DNA from: an uncultured Haliea sp.
GTDB taxonomy: Bacteria > Pseudomonadota > Gammaproteobacteria > Pseudomonadales > Halieaceae
Direction: 5' to 3'
Length of the DNA: 64,000 nt
NCBI GenBank assembly: GCA_913061145.1
Contig: CAJXUQ010000001.1
Coordinates: forward strand, 124,001 to 188,000
This document shows, piece by piece, positions 44,220-52,885 of the stretch. Position numbers and translations under genes: made by a program. The number at the start of each line of letters is the position of its first letter. Positions within the stretch are counted from its first letter, which is position 1. Under the pieces are notes generated by a model. That model had not been told where the DNA came from. It searched no databases and saw only the letters and a list, made by a program, of their open reading frames with translations.

Positions 44220-45425
44220 TCATCGAGCACCAGTGGTGCCTAGTAGTACGTCGTAAACTTCTAAGTACGCGGCGACCGTGGCCTCCCAGTCAAAATCCCG
44301 TTGTACACGCCGCACAGCGGCGTGAGCCATTTGCTCGCACTGCGCGGGGTCTTCGACTAGTGTCAGTAGTGCATTCGCCAATGCTGTTACATCACCCACC
44401 GGGACCAGCAGTCCAGTAACCCCATCCTCCACCAGTTCTGGGTTGCCACCTACACGAGTGGCGACAACAGGCAAACCACTGGCCATGGCCTCCAGAACAG
44501 TGTTGGAAATGCCTTCACCCAGAGAAGGCAATACGAACACATCCAGACACGCTAGCAGCTCAGGTATGTCGTCCCGGTCACCAGCCATCCAGACGCTGCC
44601 CTCTATCCCCAGTTCTGCAATCAGGTTCTCCAGCGCGGAACGTTCGGGCCCATCGCCGACGAGTATACAGCGCAGGCTGTTCCTTTGCTGAGGGCTCGAA
44701 CGCAAGACCTCGGCAAAAGCGAGCAGAAGGGTCCTTTGGTCCTTTACCTCCGCAAGCCGCCCTACAGTACCGACGACTCTACACCCCGTGCCACCCCAAA
44801 AGCCTTCGGGCATACCCGACACTGCGATCTCTGCGGTGCCGCTTGCGAGACAAGAATCGCCATTTTGCATGTTCCGCGGCGAAAACCTGTCATGCGCCAC
44901 CCCGTTGTATATCTGCACGACTTTGTCGTCGGGGATGCCCACAGCGGTAACCAACCAGTCAGCAAGGTCACGGCTGACCGCGATGAATCGATGGATCAAC
45001 GGGCTCAGGGCCCTACGCAACAGCTTGTACTTGGAATTGCTGCCATCAAGGTCACTTACATCCCTGCCATGCTCACCGTGCACCCGCTTACAGCCCGTCA
45101 ACAATAAACCCAACGCCTGCGTCTCAAGGGCAGCAAGGTTACGCGTGTGCACAATAGCAGGCCGCAAGCGACGTAGCGTACGCCACAATCGCCAATACAT
45201 ACCCAGGTCGTGCCCCGGTTTTTTGTGCAGCTCAATTACCTCAACGCCGGGCACCCTGATTCGCCCCGCAAACTCTTCACTACGCGTCAGGCAGATAATG
45301 GTGTGCCGATACCGCTCGGGAGGGCATCGATTGATAATGTTTATCAAACCATTTTCCAGACCACCGGTGCCCAATGCAAAAATAACATGGACAACAAGAG
45401 GCGGGGTGTTAGTGCTCGCGGTCAT
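44220..45425 (-). CDS. Sugar transferase, PEP-CTERM/EpsH1 system-associated (stp2-like GT4)
   Basis: This 401-residue GT-B enzyme starts with VVHVIFALGTGGLENGLINIINRCP, the diagnostic segment of the PEP-CTERM/EpsH1-associated sugar transferase family (TIGR03088). It also has HTRNLAALETQ, IYNGVAHDRF, VGTVGRLAEVKDQRTLLLAFAEV and the LPSLGEGISNTVLEAMASGLPVVATRVGG donor motif. Insertion of a Cys- and Ser-containing loop after the RF segment is longer than usual. It overlaps the exosortase stop by 4 bases, as in other XrtA clusters. Confidence 0.92.
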   Translation of the reverse strand: MTASTNTPPLVVHVIFALGTGGLENGLINIINRCPPERYRHTIICLTRSEEFAGRIRVPGVEVIELHKKPGHDLGMYWRLWRTLRRLRPAIVHTRNLAALETQALGLLLTGCKRVHGEHGRDVSDLDGSNSKYKLLRRALSPLIHRFIAVSRDLADWLVTAVGIPDDKVVQIYNGVAHDRFSPRNMQNGDSCLASGTAEIAVSGMPEGFWGGTGCRVVGTVGRLAEVKDQRTLLLAFAEVLRSSPQQRNSLRCILVGDGPERSALENLIAELGIEGSVWMAGDRDDIPELLACLDVFVLPSLGEGISNTVLEAMASGLPVVATRVGGNPELVEDGVTGLLVPVGDVTALANALLTLVEDPAQCEQMAHAAVRRVQRDFDWEATVAAYLEVYDVLLGTTGAR

Positions 45426-46957
45426 TTCTTATTCAGCGCATCTTCTATGTTGCGTAGATGGCTATGCATAAAATTCTCAAGCACACGGCGTGACTCATCC
45501 TTATCCTTTACCAAAGGAGTCGCAAGGAAGAGCCGGCTTCCCACTCTACGACCTTCAAAGAGAACTTGCTTGGCTTCCAAGACTTTTACGCGGTACGGGT
45601 TGGCTGTGTATTCGCTGCCAACCCTATAGAAGCTCCAAACGAGTAGTCTCAGTTGTTCCGATGATTTCGCCAGTTCGGCTTCATCAACATAAATGTCCTC
45701 TACACCCACGTTGACTTGACGTGTCTGCTCTTTGACCAAGCGCCAAAGAGATCGATCTATTCTCCAAGCCTCGCCGCTACTAACTAACTCGGCACCTGGT
45801 ACCTGATTCAGATATTGGTATAGCCCTACCATAACTATTGACTCACCAAGGTAGTATTCATGCGTTACTCGGTCTGCCCCATTCTGATTTGGAAGCCATT
45901 CCCACTGTGGATCCTTGGTAATGATCCAACCGGGAGCAGGCTTCGCCGGCTGCAATGCTTGCGCACTCTCCAACTGGTTTGAGGCAAAAACGCCTGAGAA
46001 TCCTGGCGCCGCAATGAGCACCAGCAGTAACAGCAGGAGTACTTTCGGCTGGGAGAAGGACGTGGTGCGGTCAACAAAAGTGTTCCCAGCGTCACTTTCG
46101 CTCACCAGGAATTGGGGCTCTGCTTCTTGCCAAAAACTGCCAACCCAAAAGAGGAGAAGCATGACAACGCCAAAGAACACCCAACCATAGATGAGATGAT
46201 CGACCCCGGTTGCCAATTCCATCCCGGAAAGGTGCCCAATCATAACGATTCCATAGGCGCGCAGGCTATTCGCTACCACTGGCAGCAAGATAGCGAACAC
46301 GATAAAAATTATCTGTGTGCGTAGACTGCGATAACTTAAGTAGGCATATAGCAACCCAAGGGTGAAGGATGCGATAAGATAACGAACCCCACTGCAAGCC
46401 TCCACGACCGACCAGTGGCCGGTGGGCAACGTCAGGTACATTCCCTCTCGGTAGACTGGAATTCCGCTTAGACGCACAAGATATTCAGTGCTGTCTGCTG
46501 TTAACTCCATCAAAGGGGGTATCAGGCCCTCCCCCATCGGCACAGCTAAAAACAGGAAACACAGGGGAAAAGCGATACGCTTGGCCAGTTCAGTGCCGAT
46601 AAGCGCCCAAATTCCGGTGACCGCAATCCATACCAAGGCAAGCTGTTGAACCAGATTCACGTCAACCAGCCAGCCAGCCAGCCAAAGGAGAGCGCCCAAG
46701 AACGTCAACACTATTACCCAAGGAGAAGGGTTTACATTTTGCCCTACTAGAGCGGCTCTCTGTCTTCCGATCAACCACAAGCTGATTGGAAGAACCAGAA
46801 AGCCGTGAGCGAAGGTCTCCCCCTCCACCCAAACCTTAACCATTGACATCACTGTCTCGTGAAACACAGACAACACGGCGAGGAAGTAGAGTGCTGGCAA
46901 GATCACACCAGAGTAGGTTTGACGCCACCTGCCCAACTGAACACTTGTGTCAAACAT
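45422..46957 (-). CDS. xrtA: Exosortase A with C-terminal EpsI domain
   Basis: This 511-residue protein has about eight inner-membrane helices carrying the exosortase catalytic residues: Cys188 in VVEACSGVRYL, Arg233 in VVANSLRAYGI and His254 in GVDHLIYGW. This is the transpeptidase-like enzyme that cleaves PEP-CTERM tails, by analogy with archaeosortase. After residue about 300 a further helix leads to a periplasmic EpsI-type domain (PAPGWIITKDPQWEW, EYYLGESIVMVGLYQYLNQVPGAELVS). The ATG at 46957 has AGGG upstream and overlaps the neighbour by 8 bases; an earlier Met (46975) has no ribosome site. Its substrates include the two PEP-CTERM proteins at 6.3 and 12.9 kb. Confidence 0.95.
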   Translation of the reverse strand: MFDTSVQLGRWRQTYSGVILPALYFLAVLSVFHETVMSMVKVWVEGETFAHGFLVLPISLWLIGRQRAALVGQNVNPSPWVIVLTFLGALLWLAGWLVDVNLVQQLALVWIAVTGIWALIGTELAKRIAFPLCFLFLAVPMGEGLIPPLMELTADSTEYLVRLSGIPVYREGMYLTLPTGHWSVVEACSGVRYLIASFTLGLLYAYLSYRSLRTQIIFIVFAILLPVVANSLRAYGIVMIGHLSGMELATGVDHLIYGWVFFGVVMLLLFWVGSFWQEAEPQFLVSESDAGNTFVDRTTSFSQPKVLLLLLLVLIAAPGFSGVFASNQLESAQALQPAKPAPGWIITKDPQWEWLPNQNGADRVTHEYYLGESIVMVGLYQYLNQVPGAELVSSGEAWRIDRSLWRLVKEQTRQVNVGVEDIYVDEAELAKSSEQLRLLVWSFYRVGSEYTANPYRVKVLEAKQVLFEGRRVGSRLFLATPLVKDKDESRRVLENFMHSHLRNIEDALNKK

Positions 46958-48215
46958 TCGGGCAATCCCTCGCATAGCACGGCATTTGCTTTTCGTTAGC
47001 CAACAACAAGACAACTTCTGGCAGGTTTTGCTGCCAGCTGAATCCTTTTACTACACATTGGCGTGCCCTTTCTCCAATAAGCGGATACTCATCGTTCAAG
47101 AGGGCAGTAATGATCTCCTGGTAGTCATCTGCTGTCTCCGCCAAGAGCACTTCCTCACGATCGGTTGCGGCTATACCCTCCAAACCTTTATCGCTAACAA
47201 GGACTGGGCACGCCATCGCCATGGCTTCTAGCACTTTGTTTTGAACCCCGCGCGCGATCCGCATTGGTGCAACTGCTGCCACGGCGTACTTCAAAAAGGG
47301 CCTCACATCGGCAACACGTCCGGTTACCGCAACACCGGGGTGTTGCGATAATCGCCGCACAGAGCGCACAGGACTACCACCTACAATAGTGAACGTAATT
47401 TTTGGGTTTACGCGAAGTAGTTCAGGCAGCACACTTTCTACAAACCAGACTACTGCATCGACGTTTGGCCAGTAGTCCATTGCGCCCGTAAATACCAATG
47501 GGATGCTGCCCTCGGCATAAGGGTTGATCCGAGGGCCAGCTTCGTCAAAGTCGGGATCAAAGTAGTCACAGTTCACCCCATTGTTGTAAAACCCGATTTT
47601 ATGTGCGGTCTGTGGGGAAAGCCTGTGAAACAAGTCGGCCTCGGCTGATGAGACAAACAGCCCCGCGTCGAACTGGTCCGCAAGCGCCTGTTCCAGCGCC
47701 AGCAGGCAGCGCGCCTCGCGACGGTACACCCAGCTCAGGGGCCATGGCTTCTGCGCCGCATACTGTTGCCATTTGTCCGAATCAACATCCACGAAATCGA
47801 TCACCTTGCGTTTCAAGGCAGCACCCTGGGCGGGCAGAAACTGCGCCATGGAAGATGAGTAGACAATGGCGTGCTCGATGCCGCACTGCTGCGTGGTACG
47901 TTCTGCCCACTGCCGCATTTGCCTATCACGATAGTAGGGAACCGAAAGCGCTTCACCGGAGAGAAACCCCAAGGCGCTGCGCAAAGTGGCCAGCCGCGCG
48001 TTGAGCGGCCGCAGAAACACGCTCGCGCAATACTTCTCCAGTTCCGGCACCCAGGGCCAGTCGTCCGGGTCATCCACAAAGCTGCCCAGGTGGATATCGA
48101 AATGCTGGCTCAGGTGATGCAGGAGATGGAACGAACGAATCTTGTCACCCTTGTTGGGTGGATAAGGGATACGGTGGCACAAAAACAGCAGCGGGGGCTT
48201 CGGCGTGTCTCCCAT
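46950..48215 (-). CDS. Sugar transferase, PEP-CTERM/EpsH1 system-associated (stp1-like GT4)
   Basis: This 421-residue GT-B protein opens with LLFLCHRIPYPPNKGDKIRSFHLLHHL, the signature of the TIGR03087 family. It has VDVDSDKWQQYA, VFTGAMDYWPNVDAVVWF and the APMRIARGVQNKVLEAMAMACPVLVSDKGLEGI donor region. The start MGDTPKPP at 48215 lies 4 bases after the FemAB-like stop; open frame further upstream is inside that gene. With stp2 and exosortase it forms the conserved XrtA core. The C-terminal 30 residues, with two Cys, overlap the exosortase start. Confidence 0.92.
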   Translation of the reverse strand: MGDTPKPPLLFLCHRIPYPPNKGDKIRSFHLLHHLSQHFDIHLGSFVDDPDDWPWVPELEKYCASVFLRPLNARLATLRSALGFLSGEALSVPYYRDRQMRQWAERTTQQCGIEHAIVYSSSMAQFLPAQGAALKRKVIDFVDVDSDKWQQYAAQKPWPLSWVYRREARCLLALEQALADQFDAGLFVSSAEADLFHRLSPQTAHKIGFYNNGVNCDYFDPDFDEAGPRINPYAEGSIPLVFTGAMDYWPNVDAVVWFVESVLPELLRVNPKITFTIVGGSPVRSVRRLSQHPGVAVTGRVADVRPFLKYAVAAVAPMRIARGVQNKVLEAMAMACPVLVSDKGLEGIAATDREEVLLAETADDYQEIITALLNDEYPLIGERARQCVVKGFSWQQNLPEVVLLLANEKQMPCYARDCPNV

Positions 48216-48219
48216 GCGC

Positions 48220-49251
48220 CTATCCCAGACTGCGGGCCAACGGTGGCCCCAACAGGTTGGCAACCGGCAAGGGCAGTCGCTGCCAGGCATTCACCAACAA
48301 GCGGTACTTCGGGTTACTGGGGTTGACGTCAGGCACCTGGTCGCTGTTGACCAGAAAATATTCGTAAGGCAGCGGTTGCGGCTCGAAACCCCAGTTTTTC
48401 TTGAAGTCGAAAGGCCCTGTGTCGCGCTTGCTGCGTCCGAAGTCATACAGCGTTACGCCCTCTTCGGCACTGCGACGCATCAGGTCCCAGTACATGAAAT
48501 GGTTACAACCACGAATGCTGCGAGCGCGGGCGATGCTGCCGCCGTAGTAGGGCAATACCTCGTTGCGGAAATAGAAGCTCATCACCCCGGCGACATCCTC
48601 GTCGCCCTGGCGAATCATCAGCACGCGGCAATCTCCCGCAAACTCGGCGCGCAGTGCGTCGAGGTAGCGTCGGCTGAACACCGGAGTACCCAGATTGCGC
48701 ACACTCTCTGCATACACGCGATAGAGGCGCTGGGTGCCCTCGACCTCCTCGCCCTCCAGGCCTTCCTGAATACCTTTGCGAATCATGGCGCGCTGGCGAT
48801 TGGGTATGGCCTTGAGGTTGGCATCGTTATCCGCGGTGATTGGCTTGCGAAAGGTGTAGTAAAGCTCCTTCACAGGCCACCCGCTATCACTGCTTGCGCA
48901 ATTGCGCAGCTCCAGGGCATCTACACCGAGGCGCACGGCCAGAGCCTCGGCCTCGCGCCGCAACACGCCGGCGGCCTGTTCATGCGCTGAGGCGATTCCC
49001 CCATACACACAGAAAGGCAGGCCGGCCAGTTTGTATCCGAACAGACGACTGCGCACCTCCGCGAGCGGCAGGACGCCCACCACGGCCCCATTTTCCTCGG
49101 CCAGCAAAAAATGGCAGCGATGCCGCAAGGCGCCTTCCAGCACCCGTTTCCAACCGAAGCGATGAAAGAAGGTGGCCTGCGGGCATTGCTGCACGAACCG
49201 CTCCCAGGCCGGCTCGTCAGCGGCTTCCGCACAGCGCACCCGCAGCGTCAC
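48220..49251 (-). CDS. FemAB-related protein, PEP-CTERM system-associated
   Basis: This 343-residue protein has two GNAT-like lobes of the Fem family. Blocks include FHRFGWKRVLEGALRHRCHFLLAEENGAVVGVLPLAEV, YYTFRKPI, GVMSFYFRNEVLPYYGGS and LYDFGRSKRDTGPFDFKKNWGFEPQPLPYEY, all characteristic of the XrtA-linked FemAB family (TIGR03019). Fem proteins transfer amino acids from aminoacyl-tRNA to amines, so it may add an amino acid to the glycan or to a cell-wall precursor. It uses GTG at 49251 overlapping the deacetylase TGA (GTGA). Confidence 0.92.
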   Translation of the reverse strand: MTLRVRCAEAADEPAWERFVQQCPQATFFHRFGWKRVLEGALRHRCHFLLAEENGAVVGVLPLAEVRSRLFGYKLAGLPFCVYGGIASAHEQAAGVLRREAEALAVRLGVDALELRNCASSDSGWPVKELYYTFRKPITADNDANLKAIPNRQRAMIRKGIQEGLEGEEVEGTQRLYRVYAESVRNLGTPVFSRRYLDALRAEFAGDCRVLMIRQGDEDVAGVMSFYFRNEVLPYYGGSIARARSIRGCNHFMYWDLMRRSAEEGVTLYDFGRSKRDTGPFDFKKNWGFEPQPLPYEYFLVNSDQVPDVNPSNPKYRLLVNAWQRLPLPVANLLGPPLARSLG

Positions 49252-50177
49252 GCGCCCACCTCCTGCCGCAGACCGCCACGGGCGCCTGAGGCGCCAAAGG
49301 CCGGCTGCGGCAACGTTTCCGGCGCGGCTATCGCCGGGGCAAATACGCGATCCATACGGTCCCAGCGAAAATCACCCAGCAGCCGCTGCAGGCGTGACTC
49401 CATCCGGCCCAGGTTCAGGTAGTGGCGAAAGCGTGTACGGGCGGTCAGACCCGGCGGCCGGGGTTGTTCAGGATCGATTTCCCAGGGGTGGAAATAGAAG
49501 TGGGCACTCTGGCTTTCCCTGTGGTTGATCCGGCGTAACGCCCAACGTGAAAACGCGTAGGGAAACAGGCGGAACCAGCCTCCGCCGCCACAGTTGATAT
49601 TGCGCCCGGCGAGGGGCAGCGTGGTCACGGGAATTTCCGCCAGCCGGCCCGACGCCGCGGAAAAAGCGAAACGTGGCGCTTCCGGCATCCCGTAGAGGTC
49701 ATGTCGGATAGGCGCGATGCTGGAACTGTAGCGATAGCCCGCATCAGCCAGCGTATCCAGGGCCCAGAGGTTGTCGCGACCGATGGAGTAGCTGGCCGCG
49801 CGATAACCCTTGACCTCAACACCGGCGATGTCTTCCAGCAGGGCCTTGGTACGCCGCACATCATCGAGGAAGGCCGGGGGCTGCTGGGTGGTGACCCGTG
49901 TGTGCTCCCAACCGTGACTGGCAAGCTCATGGCCTTCAGCGACTATCCGGCGCACCATCTCGGGGTGGCGCTCCGCCACCCAGCCAAGCGTAAAGAAGGT
50001 GGCCTTGACGTCATGTCTATCGAACAGTGCCAGGATGCGCTCGACATTGGCCTGCACACGCAGCGGGGTCGTCTCCCACTCTGCGCGACTCACCTGCGAC
50101 TCAAACGCGGAAACCTGGAAATAGTCCTCTACATCCACCGTCATGGCGTTCACTGTGCCAGCCGATGCAACACTCAT
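49248..50177 (-). CDS. Polysaccharide deacetylase, XrtA/PEP-CTERM-associated
   Basis: This 309-residue CE4 enzyme belongs to the DUF3473-bearing family (TIGR03006). It has motif 1 TVDVEDYFQVSAF, motif 2 SHGWEHTRV, motif 3 GYRAASYSI and a C-terminal block SAHFYFHPWEIDPEQPR. No signal peptide is obvious, so it may act on cytoplasmic lipid-linked intermediates. The ATG at 50177 overlaps the WecB stop (ATGA). It is a constant component of XrtA EPS loci and would deacetylate an N-acetyl sugar. Confidence 0.93.
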   Translation of the reverse strand: MSVASAGTVNAMTVDVEDYFQVSAFESQVSRAEWETTPLRVQANVERILALFDRHDVKATFFTLGWVAERHPEMVRRIVAEGHELASHGWEHTRVTTQQPPAFLDDVRRTKALLEDIAGVEVKGYRAASYSIGRDNLWALDTLADAGYRYSSSIAPIRHDLYGMPEAPRFAFSAASGRLAEIPVTTLPLAGRNINCGGGGWFRLFPYAFSRWALRRINHRESQSAHFYFHPWEIDPEQPRPPGLTARTRFRHYLNLGRMESRLQRLLGDFRWDRMDRVFAPAIAAPETLPQPAFGASGARGGLRQEVGA

Positions 50178-51307
50178 GCTTGTCGCACACCCCCACACCA
50201 GCGCGCCAGAATGGATGCGATGCGCTGTGCGGCCTGGCCATCCCAGTACTCAGGCTGGCGGCCCGCCTTGCCGCCCCCCTGAATCACCTCACGGTAGGCC
50301 TTGCGGATGGCCGCAGACTCTGTGCCGACAACGGTGTTCGTGCCCTGTTCAACGGTAATTGGCCGCTCTGTGCTCTCGCGCAGCGTGATACACGGCACAC
50401 CCAGGGCCGTGGTTTCTTCCTGGATGCCACCGGAATCCGTCAGCACGACACGCGCATCGCGCATCAGGCCGAGCATTTCCAGGTAACCCTGTGGCGGCAG
50501 CAGGAGGATATCCGCCCCAGCGATCACGGCATCGAGGCCCGCGTCACTGATGCGGGCGCGCGTGCGCGGGTGCACCGGAAACACCAGAGGCGTTTCGCGA
50601 CTGATATCGACGAGTTCCTTCAGCAGGCGCCGCAGCACCGTGGGATCATCCACATTGGAAGGACGGTGCAGGGTGAGCAAACCGTAGTCCTCTGTGAAGC
50701 GGGGGCCCGCCTCGGCCAGCGTGCTGGCTGAGGGTGTCGCCGACGCCAGATTGTAGCGCAGGGTATCGATCATCACGTTACCGACAAAAAATACCTTGTC
50801 CCGGCTGATGCCCTCGCGTTCCAGGTTGTCAGCCGCGGACATCTCCGTCGTGAACAGCAGGTCGGACAGCTGATCCGTGAGGATGCGATTGATCTCCTCC
50901 GGCATACCGCGGTCTCCACTGCGCAAGCCCGCTTCAACATGAATAACCGGGATACCCTTTTTCACCGCGACCAGGGCACAGGCAATAGTGGAATTGACGT
51001 CCCCCACCACTAACACCGCATCCGGCTGCTGCGCATCCAGCACAGGCTCAAACTTGAGCATAATCTGGGCCGTCTGCTCGGCGTGCGTGCCAGAGCCCAC
51101 TCCCAGGTCGACATCGGGCTCCGGAATGTGCAACTGCTCGAAAAAGGCGTGCTTCATCGCCGCATCGTAGTGCTGCCCCGTGTGCACAAGGCTGGCGCGG
51201 AGTCCGCTCCCGGCCGCGTTGAAGGCACGCATGATGGGGGCGATCTTCATGAAGTTGGGCCGCGCACCTACTACACAGAGAATGTGCGCGCCTGTCTGTT
51301 CACTCAT
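50174..51307 (-). CDS. wecB: UDP-N-acetylglucosamine 2-epimerase (non-hydrolysing)
   Basis: This 377-residue enzyme converts UDP-GlcNAc to UDP-ManNAc in the cytoplasm. Signatures are VVGARPNFMKIAPIMRAF, HTGQHYDAAM, VVGDVNSTIACALVA, HVEAGLRSGDRGMPEE with the catalytic acids, LLTLHRPSNVDD and LTDSGGIQEETTALGVPCITLRESTERP. The ATG at 51307 is unambiguous. It lies 12 bases after the outer-membrane barrel gene and overlaps the deacetylase. With the TviB-like dehydrogenase it could supply ManNAc- or uronic-acid-type sugars for the EPS. Confidence 0.95.
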   Translation of the reverse strand: MSEQTGAHILCVVGARPNFMKIAPIMRAFNAAGSGLRASLVHTGQHYDAAMKHAFFEQLHIPEPDVDLGVGSGTHAEQTAQIMLKFEPVLDAQQPDAVLVVGDVNSTIACALVAVKKGIPVIHVEAGLRSGDRGMPEEINRILTDQLSDLLFTTEMSAADNLEREGISRDKVFFVGNVMIDTLRYNLASATPSASTLAEAGPRFTEDYGLLTLHRPSNVDDPTVLRRLLKELVDISRETPLVFPVHPRTRARISDAGLDAVIAGADILLLPPQGYLEMLGLMRDARVVLTDSGGIQEETTALGVPCITLRESTERPITVEQGTNTVVGTESAAIRKAYREVIQGGGKAGRQPEYWDGQAAQRIASILARWCGGVRQA

Positions 51308-51319
51308 GATCGAGACGTC

Positions 51320-52885
51320 CTAGAAGGCGTGTCTGACGTTGAACGTTATCCGGTTCTCGTCGTAGTTATTCAGCGCGAAGTCTGAATCCTGTGTCAGGAA
51401 CTGGTAGGCCAGTGTCAGTGTGGTGTCATTGCCGAGCTGGCGCGTAAGGCCCAGGCCAGCCAGCCAGCTTTCGCTGTTTTGGCCAAAGCCGCCAAAGTTC
51501 CCGCCCTCTCCCTCACGCTCGTCCCAGCGCAGGCGTGCGTTGACCGACAGCGTACTGGACAGGTTTCGGGTGAAGGTGACCCCCGCGTCCCTGAACGTTC
51601 CCTTTGCGCCATCGTCCGCACGCTGCTGCTGCGAATCCGACGCAGAAAACGTCGCTGAACTCCTGCGCGCCTCGAATCGGTAGCGCAACTCAAAGCGCTC
51701 GTCCAACACCGGCGAATTCCCGATGAATGTCGGCAACCCTTCGTTGCCCAACAAATCGCCGGGCAACTCCCCAAAGCCGGGGCCAAACGGGTCATTCGGG
51801 TCGACCAGGCTGGCATCGGCGCCACGCAGCGTGCGCGGCAGGGTGAGTGTGCGCACGTAGCTGGCGCTCAACTCGCTGCGCTTGTGGCGGTAGCGGATAT
51901 CTGCCCGGGGGGTGCTGCCAAAAAAGCGCTCGCCCGTGCCGACATTGACTTCCACCCGGGAGTTGGGCGTCCAGCGAACACCCACATCCCAGTAGCTGCC
52001 ATCGATATCGTCTCGCTGGCTGGTGAACTCGTTCCATTCCTCACCCGCGAGGCCATTCAACTGCAGGCTGTCCAGCACCTGGAAACCGAGGCGGAACTCG
52101 GCATTGGACAGCTCATTGTCGAAAGCCGGCTGGAAGTCCGTGGCTTCGTAGTTGATCTTGCTGTACTGACCGCCGAGCCCGGCACTCAGGCGCCCCGTTC
52201 CCGGCAGAGAGTCGAGGTCGAATTCTACGCGATCTTCATCGCTGTTGCCGTAGATATCGGCGTCATTGAACTGCTCGTTATACGCGTAGCGCAGACGCAG
52301 GTTGGCCGCCTGCGCCAGCCGGCGCTGCAACAGCGCACCTACCGTATAGTCGTAGACGATGTTGGTATTGTCTCGGCCATTGCCGGTGCCGGGTGGGCCG
52401 AAGGGGTTCAGCGCATTTTCCCGTGCAGAGGCCGCGGCATCCAGTTGCAGCCAGTTCTCCACCAGCTCGTAGTCGCTGTTGAAACGCACACTCGGAATGA
52501 AGGACTTGCGGTTGCTCAGATTCGAGGCCTGGCCGGTTTCACACTCGAGGTCGCTGTCCCCCAGCGAATTGTACTCAACCGCCGCCTGCAGGTTCAGGTT
52601 GCCGCGTGCGCCGCGCCCGGTGACGCTGACATCGGGCCGCGCTGTCGCCACCGCCTTGCCTTCCTTGTCGTTCGGTGCCAGGCAAATATTGTCGGAGTAG
52701 TAGCCACCCACCGACATGCCCGCGTTGGTTTCCCAATCCGCGGAGAGTGCCGGCAGCGTTGCCAGTAATCCCGCCAGCGCGGTGAGAGCGAGCGTCGGGC
52801 CACAGTGGCGCCCGTCGCTGCGATAGGTGACGGTGGGTTGTACGCGCCCACGGACTGCTAAGCCGGCTTTCTGTGGACTCTTCAC
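51320..52885 (-). CDS. Outer-membrane beta-barrel protein, PEP-CTERM system-associated
   Basis: This protein of about 521 residues has an unusually long N-terminal leader before the signal helix (LALTALAGLLATLPALSA, cleavage near 49). The rest is regularly alternating beta-strands ending in VRHAF, as in outer-membrane barrels. It fits the XrtA-locus uncharacterised family TIGR03016. It probably forms or assists the outer-membrane exit of the EPS. It uses a GTG start (52885) overlapping the BY-kinase TGA. The strands contain many Asn/Asp/Arg, and two Cys lie early in the barrel. Confidence 0.88.
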   Translation of the reverse strand: MKSPQKAGLAVRGRVQPTVTYRSDGRHCGPTLALTALAGLLATLPALSADWETNAGMSVGGYYSDNICLAPNDKEGKAVATARPDVSVTGRGARGNLNLQAAVEYNSLGDSDLECETGQASNLSNRKSFIPSVRFNSDYELVENWLQLDAAASARENALNPFGPPGTGNGRDNTNIVYDYTVGALLQRRLAQAANLRLRYAYNEQFNDADIYGNSDEDRVEFDLDSLPGTGRLSAGLGGQYSKINYEATDFQPAFDNELSNAEFRLGFQVLDSLQLNGLAGEEWNEFTSQRDDIDGSYWDVGVRWTPNSRVEVNVGTGERFFGSTPRADIRYRHKRSELSASYVRTLTLPRTLRGADASLVDPNDPFGPGFGELPGDLLGNEGLPTFIGNSPVLDERFELRYRFEARRSSATFSASDSQQQRADDGAKGTFRDAGVTFTRNLSSTLSVNARLRWDEREGEGGNFGGFGQNSESWLAGLGLTRQLGNDTTLTLAYQFLTQDSDFALNNYDENRITFNVRHAF

